Positions 8,069 through 17,333 are shown, numbered from the stretch's first letter. The stretch is 23,721 nucleotides of DNA from Helicobacteraceae bacterium (GCA_029258405.1 JARHYY010000032.1:1-23721), one strand, 5' to 3'. A program made the numbers and translations. The notes: a model not told the origin generated them from the sequence alone.

Positions 8069-9727
8069 ATGGAGCTTTTTGTTACAGGAGTGTTAGGCTT
8101 GGGTGTGGCACTTGTTGTCAATATTATTTTTAATCGCTGGGGGATACCCGTTATTATCGGATATATTGCAACAGGTATTTTAATTTCCTCTTATTTTCAT
8201 ATTGCCGATGTGGTTGATCCTGGTATATTAAGCCATATTGCAGAATTTGGCATTGTTTTTTTAATGTTTATGATAGGTTTAGAATTTTCTTTTTCTGTCC
8301 TTAAAAGCATGAAACAAGAAGTTATTATTTTTGGTGGTTTGCAAATCTTATTGAGTGCATTGGTATTTTTTTTAATAGCTTTTTTTGTTTTTCATATTCA
8401 TTCCCACACAGCTTTTATAATTGGCTCTGCTCTTTCATTGTCTTCAACCGCGATTGTTCTTAAAAGTTTTAATGAAACTAAAGAAATAAATACAGGACAT
8501 GGGCGTAATGCTGTAGGTATTTTAATTATGCAAGATATTGCTGTTATACCTATCTTATTAATGATTTCTATTCTAGGGAGCGATAACACCCGCTTTGAAT
8601 TTCTCATTACGCATACTACCTTAAATGCTATTCTTGTTGTTCTTATCCTCTTTTATCCAGCAAAGTGGGTTATAGCTACATTACTCAAAAATGCTGCAAA
8701 AAGTCAGATGAATGAAATATTTATGGGTGCAATTCTTTTTATCGTACTCTCAAGCTCTTTGTTTGCCTATTTTTTTGGATTTTCTTTTTCTTTGGGTGCT
8801 TTTATCGCAGGGATGATTATAGCAGGTACACGCTATAAATATAAAGTAGAAGTAAATTTTATACATTTTCGAGATTTATTCCTTGGTTTATTCTTTATTA
8901 CTGTAGGTATGCAGGTTGATGTAAGCTTTCTTATTTTTCATATTCATTATATTCTTATGCTCTTAGTAGGGATAATGTTCTTGAAAGCATTAGTTATTTT
9001 TATTGTGATTCGCTTTTATCGTTCATCAAAGATAGCATTCAATACAGCTCTTTCATTATGCCAAGTGGGAGAATTTTCATTTGCTATATTTGCTCTTTCA
9101 AGCTCGCAGAATAACCTTTTAGATTCAAATACTCATCAGCTTCTTATGCTCTGTGTTATTTTTTCTATGATATGCACCCCCTTTATACTTAAGTATCTGA
9201 ATACAATAACACAAAAAATTTTTGGAATCTTAAGAATTAAAGCAGAAGAGAACAGCAAACAATATGAAAACGCAAAAATTTTACAAAATCATGTTATTGT
9301 TTGTGGCTATGGATTATATGGAAAAATGCTTGTACAATTTTTAAAAGAAATGAATACTGCATATATTGGTATTGATTCAGATATTAAGCGAGCCAATGAA
9401 GCCTACAAAAATAATGATAATATAATCTTTGGAGATATTACCCAAAGCACTGCTTATCACAAGCTCCATATTCAAGAAGCCGCAGCTATTGTTTTGACTT
9501 TTGAAGATATACAGAAAGCAAAAGAAGTATGCATAAATATTTTACAAAAATTTCCTCATTGTAATATTATCCTCCAGATACCTTCAGAAAACCAATTAGA
9601 GCATTTTAGGGATATGAATATCCATACTCTTATTTGCATAAAAACAGAAGTAGCAAAATTACTAGGAACAGCAGCAATAAACTGTGTACAAGAGAGCATA
9701 GCCAAAGAAAATATTGACATCGAATAA
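8069..9727 (+). CDS. CPA2-family (Kef-type) cation:proton antiporter with RCK-N domain
   Basis: Inner-membrane exchanger of the monovalent cation:proton antiporter-2 family, probably moving K+ or Na+ against H+. Residues 1-385 form about a dozen hydrophobic helices. The family features GYIATGIL (31-38), GIVFLMFMIGLE (61-72), SLSSTAIVLK (123-132) and MQD with D156 in the ion-binding region are present. Residues 405-550 form a Rossmann nucleotide-binding (TrkA-N/RCK-N) domain with GYGLYG at 413-418, an acidic D437 position in IGIDSD and GDIT at 455-458. At 552 residues it stops after RCK-N and lacks a TrkA-C domain. An AAGGA site precedes the start. I see no KefF/KefG-type partner. The substrate and any glutathione gating cannot be told from sequence. 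Confidence 0.9.
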   Translation: MELFVTGVLGLGVALVVNIIFNRWGIPVIIGYIATGILISSYFHIADVVDPGILSHIAEFGIVFLMFMIGLEFSFSVLKSMKQEVIIFGGLQILLSALVFFLIAFFVFHIHSHTAFIIGSALSLSSTAIVLKSFNETKEINTGHGRNAVGILIMQDIAVIPILLMISILGSDNTRFEFLITHTTLNAILVVLILFYPAKWVIATLLKNAAKSQMNEIFMGAILFIVLSSSLFAYFFGFSFSLGAFIAGMIIAGTRYKYKVEVNFIHFRDLFLGLFFITVGMQVDVSFLIFHIHYILMLLVGIMFLKALVIFIVIRFYRSSKIAFNTALSLCQVGEFSFAIFALSSSQNNLLDSNTHQLLMLCVIFSMICTPFILKYLNTITQKIFGILRIKAEENSKQYENAKILQNHVIVCGYGLYGKMLVQFLKEMNTAYIGIDSDIKRANEAYKNNDNIIFGDITQSTAYHKLHIQEAAAIVLTFEDIQKAKEVCINILQKFPHCNIILQIPSENQLEHFRDMNIHTLICIKTEVAKLLGTAAINCVQESIAKENIDIE

Positions 9728-9799
9728 TAAGTTCGTAAAACAATATTTTGGAACAATAAATGCTTTATTATCTTTATTATTGTTCTTAAAGGAGCTTTT

Positions 9800-10054
9800 A
9801 TGAAGTTAATGAGGTTTATTTTTATTTGTGTGTTAGGTTTATTGATTAGTGGTTGCTTTGGTACAAAAGCAAGCTCTATCCTTATAGGTGCAGGCATTGG
9901 CGTTGGAGCGACTTGTATGTTTTTGTGGGGCAATCCTTTTTGCCAAGATGGCAGTGCATTTAATGTGCAGGCAAATAATAAGAGCACCACACCACTATGG
10001 ATGATTCATGATCCTTATTTCCCAGATGCCTCTGTTCCTTATGATATGTATTAG
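9800..10054 (+). CDS. Small predicted lipoprotein
   Basis: An 84-residue protein I do not recognise. Residues 1-18 form a signal peptide (KLMR then a hydrophobic core) ending in a lipobox LISG-C19, so the mature protein should start at lipid-modified C19 and be anchored in a membrane facing the periplasm. A short glycine-rich hydrophobic stretch follows (IGAGIGVGA, 29-37), like a glycine-zipper, with two further cysteines at C39 and C48 that could form a disulfide. The tail is polar and aromatic-rich. A strong AAAGGAG ribosome site lies 5 bases before the ATG. The gene lies 72 bp after the antiporter and before serS, so it could be co-transcribed with the former. The function is unknown. Confidence 0.85.
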   Translation: MKLMRFIFICVLGLLISGCFGTKASSILIGAGIGVGATCMFLWGNPFCQDGSAFNVQANNKSTTPLWMIHDPYFPDASVPYDMY

Positions 10055-10082
10055 CTATTTTCTTGTTTTGTAATAGCAAATA

Positions 10083-10091
10083 TGCTAAAAT
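10083..10091 (+). promoter_or_regulatory. Probable promoter of the serS-pflB-helicase unit
   Basis: TGCTAAAAT reads as an extended -10 (TGn plus TAAAAT) 30 bases before the serS start. It sits inside a small inverted repeat (TATGCT 10081-10086 and AGCATA 10094-10099). It is the best promoter candidate in the 67-bp gap between the lipoprotein gene and serS. Sequence inference only. Confidence 0.4.
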
Positions 10092-10121
10092 AAAGCATAA
10101 AACATAAAATAAAGAGTGGGC

Positions 10122-11399
10122 ATGATTGATAATCGTTTGTTGCTTGATAATTTTGAGTTCGTTAAAGAACGCTTGCATATTAAAAAAGTGCCAGCAGAAA
10201 CAATTGAGAGATTAAAAAACAGTGTTATTGCCTATAAAAATCATAAGCACAAACTTGAAGAGTTACAAGCATTCCAAAATAAAACATCAAAGCTTATTGC
10301 TTCGTTAAAACGAGAAGGTAAAGATATAACATTGCTCAAGCAAGAGCTTGAGAGCAATAAGCAGAGCATTATCCAAGCAGAAAAACAGCTTGCAGATATA
10401 CAAAATGATTTTGAATCACTCGCAGCAACAATTCCTAATATACCCGATGGAGCTACCCCACAAGGTGATGATGAACATGATAATAGAGAAATAAAAAAAA
10501 TACTCATGCCAAAGGAATTTTCATTTACCCCCAAAGAGCATTGGCAGCTTGCTGCCGATAATCACTGGATTGATTTTGAAGCAGGGGTTAAGTTAGCAAA
10601 AAGTCGTTTTTCTGTGTTGCGAGGTATGGGTGCAAAAATCAGCCGTGCATTAATTAATTTTATGCTTGATTATAATCAAAAAATGGGTTTTGAAATGGTG
10701 GTAACACCTGTTATTGTAAATGCTCAAATGCTTTTTGGTACAGGGCAGCTCCCTAAGTTTGAAGATGATATGTTTAAGATTAATTCTCCTCTTGAGGAAG
10801 ATAGCAGCAAAAAATATGGGAATGATTTATATCTCATTTCTACATCAGAAATTACATTAACTAATCTTTATCATGACACTATCATACCCAAAGAAGAGCT
10901 ACCCATTATGCTCACTGCACAAACTCCATGTTTTAGAAGGGAGGCGGGGAGTGCAGGAAAAGACACAAGAGGCATGATAAGGCAACACCAGTTTGATAAA
11001 GTAGAGCTTGTTGCTCTTACTCTTCCAGAAGAGAGTGAAAATATGCAGCAAAAAATGGTACAAACAGCAAGCGGTATTTTACAAGAACTTGAATTGCCAC
11101 ATAGGCTTGTGCAACTTTGTGGTGGCGATTTGGGTTTTTGTGCGAGCAATACCATAGATATTGAAGTATGGCTACCCGGGCAGAATAAGTATCGTGAAAT
11201 TAGCTCTATTTCTAACACAACAGATTTTCAAGCAAGGAGAGCAAAGATTCGTTATAAGGAAGGCAAAAAAAACATGCTTGTACATACCCTTAATGGCTCT
11301 TCGCTAGCAGTGGGCAGAACATTAATAGCCATTATGGAAAATTACCAACAAGAAGATGGGAGTATTATTATCCCCAAAGCTTTAGAGCGGTATTTATAG
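10122..11399 (+). CDS. serS: Serine--tRNA ligase
   Basis: Charges tRNA-Ser (and tRNA-Sec where present) with serine; cytoplasmic class II aminoacyl-tRNA synthetase. It has 425 residues from ATG 10122; a GTG two codons upstream (10116) is in frame, but MIDNRLLLDNF is the usual SerS start. The N-terminal half has a charged helical region (about residues 25-100) corresponding to the coiled-coil tRNA-binding arm. The catalytic core carries TSEITLTNLY, class II motif 2 (TPCFRREAGSAGKDTRGMIR), QFDKVELV, and motif 3 (GSSLAVGRTLIAIMENYQ) near the C terminus. The gene is intact. pflB follows after 16 bp. The serS-pflB adjacency is, from memory, shared with H. pylori (HP1480-HP1479) and C. jejuni (Cj0389-Cj0390). 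Confidence 0.97.
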   Translation: MIDNRLLLDNFEFVKERLHIKKVPAETIERLKNSVIAYKNHKHKLEELQAFQNKTSKLIASLKREGKDITLLKQELESNKQSIIQAEKQLADIQNDFESLAATIPNIPDGATPQGDDEHDNREIKKILMPKEFSFTPKEHWQLAADNHWIDFEAGVKLAKSRFSVLRGMGAKISRALINFMLDYNQKMGFEMVVTPVIVNAQMLFGTGQLPKFEDDMFKINSPLEEDSSKKYGNDLYLISTSEITLTNLYHDTIIPKEELPIMLTAQTPCFRREAGSAGKDTRGMIRQHQFDKVELVALTLPEESENMQQKMVQTASGILQELELPHRLVQLCGGDLGFCASNTIDIEVWLPGQNKYREISSISNTTDFQARRAKIRYKEGKKNMLVHTLNGSSLAVGRTLIAIMENYQQEDGSIIIPKALERYL

Positions 11400-11415
11400 C
11401 ACAAAAGGAAGATAT

Positions 11416-13944
11416 ATGGCAGATAAAACCATTCAATTAGGCGATGATAACATTCCAAGTGAAGATTCACATACAGCAGATAAAAAGGAAGTTAAAGAAC
11501 TTATCAGTGAAACAACCAAAGAGGCTATGGAAAAAACGCTCAAAAAATACACCATTGCTGATAAGCTTAGGAGGTTTTTTCTTGCTCTTATTCATTTTAA
11601 AGATACATTAAGTAAAACTGTACAATCATTTGACCAGCTGCCAAAAGCCGCTAAATATGGGATATACTCTATCGTTGGGCTATTAGCACTCATTATTTTG
11701 CTATTAACCACAAGGCAGGCTGTAGGAAGCTTTTTTGAAGATGATCTAGTTGTGCCACCTGTACCGCCTAAGGTTGCTATTCCTGTCCCAAGTACTCCAG
11801 ATCCTCTTGATCTTTCTACTGTAGAGCTTATGATACAAAAAGCTAATCTCTTGTATGAACAAGGACAAAAAAGTGAAGCACTTGATTTATTCGCAACCAT
11901 ATCTCGCTATTCTGAAACACTTTCTAACTTTAATTTAGGTGTTGCTCAAATCCATGAAAAAAATTATAGCGATGCCATAGCATCTTTTCAAAAAGCTATT
12001 GACGCAGGAGATGATAGGGCGATGAGTGCCATTAATGCAGCAATGCTTGCCTATCGCCTTAAAGATGAAACCTTATACGATTATTATGTTGATTTAGCAC
12101 AGGCTTATCTCATGGAATCTGGAGGGTTGCCACTTTTTCCTTTTTTGTATGCTCTTGTGCATTATTACAAAGGCAACTATTTTGAAGCCCTTTCACCGCT
12201 TTTGCATGATGAAAGCCCCTTTTATCAAAAAGAGCGCAATCAATTAATAGCAAAAATGTTTCTTTACTATGGTGATTCACAAAGTGCTTTAGAATATTTT
12301 TCAAAAAATGCAACTATGGAAGATTATTTTGATTTAGGTATGCTCTATGCACGAGTAGGCGATTATCCCACAGCACGATATTATTTAAACCTCTATATGG
12401 AACAAGTTGATTTTAAAGACCCTGCTCCAAAAATAGCCTATGAGCTTACCGCCCTTAAAGAAGGAAAGATGGCTATTGCTGCTAGCGTTCTTAATGGCTT
12501 AGATAAGGAAAATGATGCACAAAATGCTTCTATTTTTCCTATAAAAGTACGGTTGAAAGAATCCTTATTTGATGTCCATGAATCACAACGAAACTTCTGG
12601 AATGATTTTTCTCAAAAGAGACTTCATGGCTATAAAATCCTTTTTTATTATGCACCATATCGAGTTTTTAACGCTGAACAAGCATTAGACTTCATTAAAG
12701 AAGGAGGAATTAATGTGCAGCTCAATAACCTTGAGGAAGCTAAAGGCAGCTTAGCCGTTGGTTCTACTATGTCGCGTGTTAATCTCAATATCGCTATGGC
12801 TCTTAAGGCTATTTTACGAAACCGCATTAATGAGGCAAATGAGCTCCTTGAGGAATCTGTAAAGCAATATTCAAATCATAGTATCTTGCACTATAATTTA
12901 GCCCTTTCTTATGCACAAAAAGGTGATTTTGATAATGCCTATAAGCATTTTTTACGAAGCTATAACCTAGATACCCGTGATATCTTAGCAGGTATTTTTG
13001 CAATGATTTGTGCTGATTTGACATATAGGGATAGAAAAAAAATTAATGAAAATTTTGCAGCAAGTTTTGAGGAAGTCGATTTAAGTCCTGATGAAGCGAA
13101 TTTTTATCGCTCTTTGCTTGGTTTTGCTAATGATGTTCCACAACCGCCATTAGAATGGATACAAAATATGCGAAAACCGCGCAATATTGATTATGCTCTT
13201 GATTATGTTATAGCTGTACAAAATAAAAACAAAGAACGCATGAAACAAGCAGCAGAAAATCTTATGCGTGGCACACAAACTGACTTAGTTTCTTCTTTGC
13301 TATGGCTGTTGGCTGATAATTATAATGAAGATCCAAAATCCATGGCAGAAACGGCAAGTGTTTTTTATAAACAAATCAATGTATCCTTAGAGCCTCTTTT
13401 TTATGGACCCACTTTAGTGAGGGAGCTCTATGTTCGCGTAGGTTATAATGTAGGAGCATTACGAAGAATAGAAGAAATACTTGATCAAAAAGTGCTCACA
13501 TCAGAAGAATCAAGTGTTGGTATAATGCAAGCTTTAGCTCTTACTTCCATTTATTTAAGAGAGTTTGAAAAGGCTTATGTCCTTTATAATGCACTTATAG
13601 ATGATGCAGGGCAGACTGATTCTCAAACTGTATTTTTAGCTGCTGTTGCTGCTGTTGGAGCTGGGCATAATGAGAATGCTGCTGCACTTTTAGCTTTAGC
13701 TAAAGCAGAAGCACCAACAAACTATGAAAGTCGTTATGGCTTAGGCATTTTGCATCAAGAGAGCAAAAATCTACGTGCAGCACTCATACAATTTGGTGCT
13801 ATGTCTGATTCTGTTGAGGATTTTCATTCTGAATATTTTGACTTTGAAATTGACACACGGCAACAAACTCTGCCTGTGCAACCTTTCACAGAATCTACCA
13901 CAACGCAAAATGTTTCTTTATTAAATACAACTCAAGAGGAATAA
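11416..13944 (+). CDS. pflB: PflB-type TPR protein of the flagellar motor
   Basis: Probable homologue of Campylobacter PflB, a periplasmic ring component of the enlarged motor scaffold that works with PflA and is needed for stator placement and motility. Of the 842 residues, 1-80 are charged and cytoplasmic, 81-99 form one transmembrane helix (IYSIVGLLALIILLL core), 113-131 are a proline-rich linker (VPPVPPK), and the rest is helical repeats on the periplasmic side. TPR-like repeats are clearest at about 137-205 (LLYEQGQKSEALDLF; GVAQIHEKNYSDAIASF) and 490-520 (HYNLALSYAQKGDFDNAYKHF). Length, topology and position directly after serS match what I recall of C. jejuni Cj0390. AAGGAAG precedes the ATG. 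The helicase gene starts 2 bp after its stop. The sequence proves only a membrane-anchored TPR protein; the name rests on topology and gene order. Confidence 0.82.
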   Translation: MADKTIQLGDDNIPSEDSHTADKKEVKELISETTKEAMEKTLKKYTIADKLRRFFLALIHFKDTLSKTVQSFDQLPKAAKYGIYSIVGLLALIILLLTTRQAVGSFFEDDLVVPPVPPKVAIPVPSTPDPLDLSTVELMIQKANLLYEQGQKSEALDLFATISRYSETLSNFNLGVAQIHEKNYSDAIASFQKAIDAGDDRAMSAINAAMLAYRLKDETLYDYYVDLAQAYLMESGGLPLFPFLYALVHYYKGNYFEALSPLLHDESPFYQKERNQLIAKMFLYYGDSQSALEYFSKNATMEDYFDLGMLYARVGDYPTARYYLNLYMEQVDFKDPAPKIAYELTALKEGKMAIAASVLNGLDKENDAQNASIFPIKVRLKESLFDVHESQRNFWNDFSQKRLHGYKILFYYAPYRVFNAEQALDFIKEGGINVQLNNLEEAKGSLAVGSTMSRVNLNIAMALKAILRNRINEANELLEESVKQYSNHSILHYNLALSYAQKGDFDNAYKHFLRSYNLDTRDILAGIFAMICADLTYRDRKKINENFAASFEEVDLSPDEANFYRSLLGFANDVPQPPLEWIQNMRKPRNIDYALDYVIAVQNKNKERMKQAAENLMRGTQTDLVSSLLWLLADNYNEDPKSMAETASVFYKQINVSLEPLFYGPTLVRELYVRVGYNVGALRRIEEILDQKVLTSEESSVGIMQALALTSIYLREFEKAYVLYNALIDDAGQTDSQTVFLAAVAAVGAGHNENAAALLALAKAEAPTNYESRYGLGILHQESKNLRAALIQFGAMSDSVEDFHSEYFDFEIDTRQQTLPVQPFTESTTTQNVSLLNTTQEE

Positions 13945-13946
13945 TA

Positions 13947-16025
13947 ATGAGTATTCTTGATACTTTAAACGAACAACAAAAAGAAGCAGCTTTAATTATT
14001 GATAATCCTATATTAATTCTTGCTGGGGCTGGAAGCGGAAAAACAAAAACAATTACCACTCGTTTAGCCTATCTTATTAACGAAGTTGGGATACCTGCAC
14101 ATAATACATTAACGCTTACTTTTACCAATAGAGCAGCAGCAGAGATGCGCTCAAGAGCGATGTCTATGGTGCAAACACATACGCATTTGCCATTATTATG
14201 TACATTTCATAAATTTGGGCTTTTATTTTTGAGGCTCTATATGCAAGAATTAGGCAGGCAGAATAATTTTATTGTTATTGATAGCAATGATAGAAAAAAG
14301 ATTATACGCGATATTATTTCATCTGTTTTAACAGATGATATGCGAGTATATCAACTTGAAGGTGAGATTACTCGCTTTAAGAACGCTGTTTTATTGCCCG
14401 ATGAATTAAGTGCTCAGCCAATAGAGCCAGATTCTCGTATGGAAAGAACATTAAAAGTATATCGTGCCTATGAAGAGTATTTGAAAAATAATAACCTTGT
14501 TGATTATGATGATTTATTATTGCTCTCTTATCAAATATTAGATAAAAACAAGGATATAGCTGAACAAACAAGCTTAAAATATCGTTATGTTATGGTTGAT
14601 GAATATCAAGATACAAATGATCTTCAAAACAAGATTCTTGATAAACTTTTAGTTGCTCACCAAAATATTTGCGTTGTAGGCGATGATGATCAAAGTATTT
14701 ATAGTTGGAGAGGTGCAAATATTGATTATATCTTAAATTTTCAACATAAATACAAAAATGCTTCTGTCATTAAGATTGAAAAAAATTATCGCTCTACAAC
14801 ACAGATTTTACAAGTTGCCAATCAGCTCATAATGCATAACCCTCATCGCCACGATAAAACACTGATAAGCAATATAGGAGATGGAGCAAAGGTAACCCTC
14901 TTGGAATCTATTGATGATTATGCAGAAATTGATAAAATTGCCCAAAAAATACAGCAGCTGATTTTTCAGCATAAAGTTTGCCCAGAAGATATTGCTATTT
15001 TATTTCGCCTTAATGCCTTTAGTCGTTCTATTGAAGAAGGTTTATCGCGTGCATCTATTCCTTTTAAGCTTGTTGGTACAATTGGATTTTATGAACGAAA
15101 AGAAATTAAAGATTATATAGCCTATTTTCGCTTACTCATTAATTTAGATGACAGCTTTTCATTAGGTGCTATTATTGACAGACCAAAAAGAGAGATTGGC
15201 AAAGCGAGCCTGCAAAAAGCCCTGCAAAAAGCACAAGAATTAGGCTATAACTCATTATATAAATTTTCCAAAGATAAAAAATTCAGTACTTTTCTTGGAA
15301 CAAAAAGAGCAAAAAATATTTATAACTTTTTTCAATCTTTAGAAGAATTGCGCGATATTCTCAATGATTCTGTGCAAGATTTTCTTGATGCTTTTGAAAA
15401 TTTTATTCCTTTGCGTCAATTTTATGCCTCTTTAGAAGATGGTGATGAAAGAATTGCTAATATTGATGAGCTCTATGGTGTTATTGGAAAAATTGTTAAA
15501 GAAAATCCTAGCATAACTCTTGAGGAGATTTTGAATGAATTTTCCCTAAGCACACCAAATGATAGCTTAGATGGGCATAATGTGCTTTGTATGAGCATTC
15601 ACAATTCTAAAGGTTTGGAATTTGATCATTTATTTGTTGTGGGGCTTGAAGATGGCTTTTTTCCTCTTTTGAAGGCTGGAAGTGATATACAAGAAGAAAG
15701 GCGTTTGGGCTATGTAGCTTTCACAAGGGCAAAAAAAAGCCTAACTTTAAGTTATGTTGATTCACGGTTTTTCAAAGGCAAGAAAATGATATTAAAACCT
15801 TCTCGCTTTTTAAGTGAAGCAGGCTTATTAGCACAGGAGGAATATGCAGTACCCACAAAAGGAGAGCTATACAGCTTTAAAGAAGGAGAGCTTGTACGGC
15901 ACAATATTTTTGGGGTTGGGCATATTGAATCAATCCAAGAAAATGGTGATGAAATAAACTTAAAAGTAGATTTTGGAGGGCTTAAAAGAGATATTCGTTC
16001 ATCATGTATTACAAAAATTATATAG
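13947..16025 (+). CDS. UvrD/PcrA/Rep-type superfamily 1 DNA helicase
   Basis: An ATP-driven 3'-5' DNA translocase/helicase, probably working in excision repair, replication restart or removal of stalled complexes. Its 692 residues contain every SF1A motif: Q motif LNEQQKEA (7-14), Walker A AGAGSGKTKT (26-35), Ia TLTFTNRAAAEM, II VDEYQDT (217-223), III GDDDQSIYSWRGA (245-257), IV NYRST (280-284), V SIHNSKGLEFD (550-560) and VI RLGYVAFTRAK (586-596). The C-terminal tail (about 645-690; RHNIFGVGHIESI) resembles the Tudor-like RNA-polymerase-binding domain of UvrD/PcrA, favouring UvrD/PcrA over Rep. H. pylori annotates the syntenic gene as uvrD. An AAGAGGA site lies before the ATG, 2 bp after the pflB stop, so it is operonic. 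I leave the symbol open because uvrD, pcrA and rep are all used in this group. Confidence 0.93.
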   Translation: MSILDTLNEQQKEAALIIDNPILILAGAGSGKTKTITTRLAYLINEVGIPAHNTLTLTFTNRAAAEMRSRAMSMVQTHTHLPLLCTFHKFGLLFLRLYMQELGRQNNFIVIDSNDRKKIIRDIISSVLTDDMRVYQLEGEITRFKNAVLLPDELSAQPIEPDSRMERTLKVYRAYEEYLKNNNLVDYDDLLLLSYQILDKNKDIAEQTSLKYRYVMVDEYQDTNDLQNKILDKLLVAHQNICVVGDDDQSIYSWRGANIDYILNFQHKYKNASVIKIEKNYRSTTQILQVANQLIMHNPHRHDKTLISNIGDGAKVTLLESIDDYAEIDKIAQKIQQLIFQHKVCPEDIAILFRLNAFSRSIEEGLSRASIPFKLVGTIGFYERKEIKDYIAYFRLLINLDDSFSLGAIIDRPKREIGKASLQKALQKAQELGYNSLYKFSKDKKFSTFLGTKRAKNIYNFFQSLEELRDILNDSVQDFLDAFENFIPLRQFYASLEDGDERIANIDELYGVIGKIVKENPSITLEEILNEFSLSTPNDSLDGHNVLCMSIHNSKGLEFDHLFVVGLEDGFFPLLKAGSDIQEERRLGYVAFTRAKKSLTLSYVDSRFFKGKKMILKPSRFLSEAGLLAQEEYAVPTKGELYSFKEGELVRHNIFGVGHIESIQENGDEINLKVDFGGLKRDIRSSCITKII

Positions 16026-16034
16026 GATACAAAC

Positions 16035-17333
16035 ATGAAAGGCAAACAATTCTTACTTGCTAATAAAATAGCTCATGGCCATGAGTTGATAGCCAAAGAG
16101 GATTATAAATCAGCCCTGCCCTTGCTCCTTGAAGCAGAAAAGCTCGATGAAAATAAAATAGATATACATCTTGGTTTATGTATCTGTTATGCCTATTTTG
16201 GGCAATGGTTCTTTGCACTTCAATATGCTAAAAAAGCTCAAGCATTACAACCAGAGCATTTCAATGCAAATATTCAAGTTGCTCAAGCTTTGTTGAGAAT
16301 GGGAAGAGTGCAAGAAGCTTTTGATTTAATGCAGCAGCTAAAAAATGAATATCCAGATTCGGTGGAAGTCAATATACTTTACACAGAATGCCTCTCATAT
16401 CTTGGCTTATATGATGAAGCAAAAGATATTTACAAAAAGCTATTATTAATCACAAAAGAAATATCTGCATATAGTAATACAGCATATCAATATATAGAAA
16501 CAGGTGATTTTAAAGAGGCTATGGAATATATTCAAATGTGGCTTGAGCTATTTGTTGCTCAAACACCAAAAGCAAAGTCTTTAGCACAAGGCTTCATGAG
16601 TATAGATGCGGCAAATGAGAGCTTATTGATACTTAAAAAAACTCTTGATAATATGCAAATTCCCTTTATGCTTACAGCAGGCACTTTACTTGGAATATAT
16701 CGTGATGGCTCTATTTTGCCCCATGATAAAGATTATGATATTTGGATGCCTTTTAGCACACCAAAGGCAGAGCTCATAAAGCTCCTTGCAAAGCATGGTT
16801 TTATCCATGATAGAGGTGGTAATGATTGGAATATATCTTTTAGGGATACTCGTCATGAGGCTGTTTTTGATATATTCTTTGTTAAACCTGAAAATAATAA
16901 ATTGGTATGGGCTGTAAGCAAGATGAAAAATAAAATTCTTTACTTCCATAACTCTATAACAGGTATTTCAAGCATAGAATATCTTGGAGTAAGTTTTAAT
17001 ATTCCTAAAAATCCTGAAATTATTCTTGCTGAATTCTATGGGGCTGATTGGATAGTTCCAAAACCAAATTATAATACTCTCATACTTGGAGAAAATATTG
17101 ATGATAAATATGGACTTGGATTAATACTTGGCTATAATCATTGTTTGAGTAATTGTGTAAAAGGCTTTTATAAAAAAGCACATGGGCTTTGTTTGCAGAT
17201 TTTAAGCGTTCATGAAGATGAATTATTAGAAAGAGTAAAAGCTCATATTGAAAAGCATTTTCCATACGAGCAATACTATGAGCATATACCATATCGTCCT
17301 ACAAGAACAAATAATCTAAAAATTTTTGGTTGA
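16035..17333 (+). CDS. TPR repeat protein with C-terminal LicD/fukutin-like transferase domain
   Basis: A 432-residue two-part protein. Residues about 12-180 are four or five TPR-like helical hairpins (for example EDYKSALPLLLEAEKLD and GRVQEAFDLMQQLKNEYP). Residues about 190-350 fit the LicD/fukutin nucleotidyltransferase-fold family: TAGTLLGIYRDGSILPHDKD (214-233) gives the GTLLG plus D-x-D-x-D pattern with D231, D233 and D235, and FDIFF places an acidic residue at D279. LicD enzymes move phosphocholine or similar phospho-groups onto glycans, so a role in decorating LPS or surface polysaccharide is plausible; substrate and donor are unknown. No signal peptide or transmembrane segment is seen, so it is probably cytoplasmic. 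It starts 9 bp after the helicase with an AGGA site, closing the serS-pflB-helicase run. Confidence 0.8.
   Translation: MKGKQFLLANKIAHGHELIAKEDYKSALPLLLEAEKLDENKIDIHLGLCICYAYFGQWFFALQYAKKAQALQPEHFNANIQVAQALLRMGRVQEAFDLMQQLKNEYPDSVEVNILYTECLSYLGLYDEAKDIYKKLLLITKEISAYSNTAYQYIETGDFKEAMEYIQMWLELFVAQTPKAKSLAQGFMSIDAANESLLILKKTLDNMQIPFMLTAGTLLGIYRDGSILPHDKDYDIWMPFSTPKAELIKLLAKHGFIHDRGGNDWNISFRDTRHEAVFDIFFVKPENNKLVWAVSKMKNKILYFHNSITGISSIEYLGVSFNIPKNPEIILAEFYGADWIVPKPNYNTLILGENIDDKYGLGLILGYNHCLSNCVKGFYKKAHGLCLQILSVHEDELLERVKAHIEKHFPYEQYYEHIPYRPTRTNNLKIFG

Noticed and set aside
9556..9990. 144-codon leftward open frame across the antiporter end and the lipoprotein gene
   Set aside because: It is antisense to two better-supported genes with ribosome sites, and its translation has mixed composition without motifs.
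10054..10077. GCTATT/AATAGC stem as terminator of the lipoprotein gene
   Set aside because: The stem is only 6 bp and no T-run follows; too weak to call.
10241..10534. Serine/cysteine-rich leftward frame inside serS
   Set aside because: A typical reverse-frame shadow of lysine/glutamate-rich coiled-coil coding sequence.
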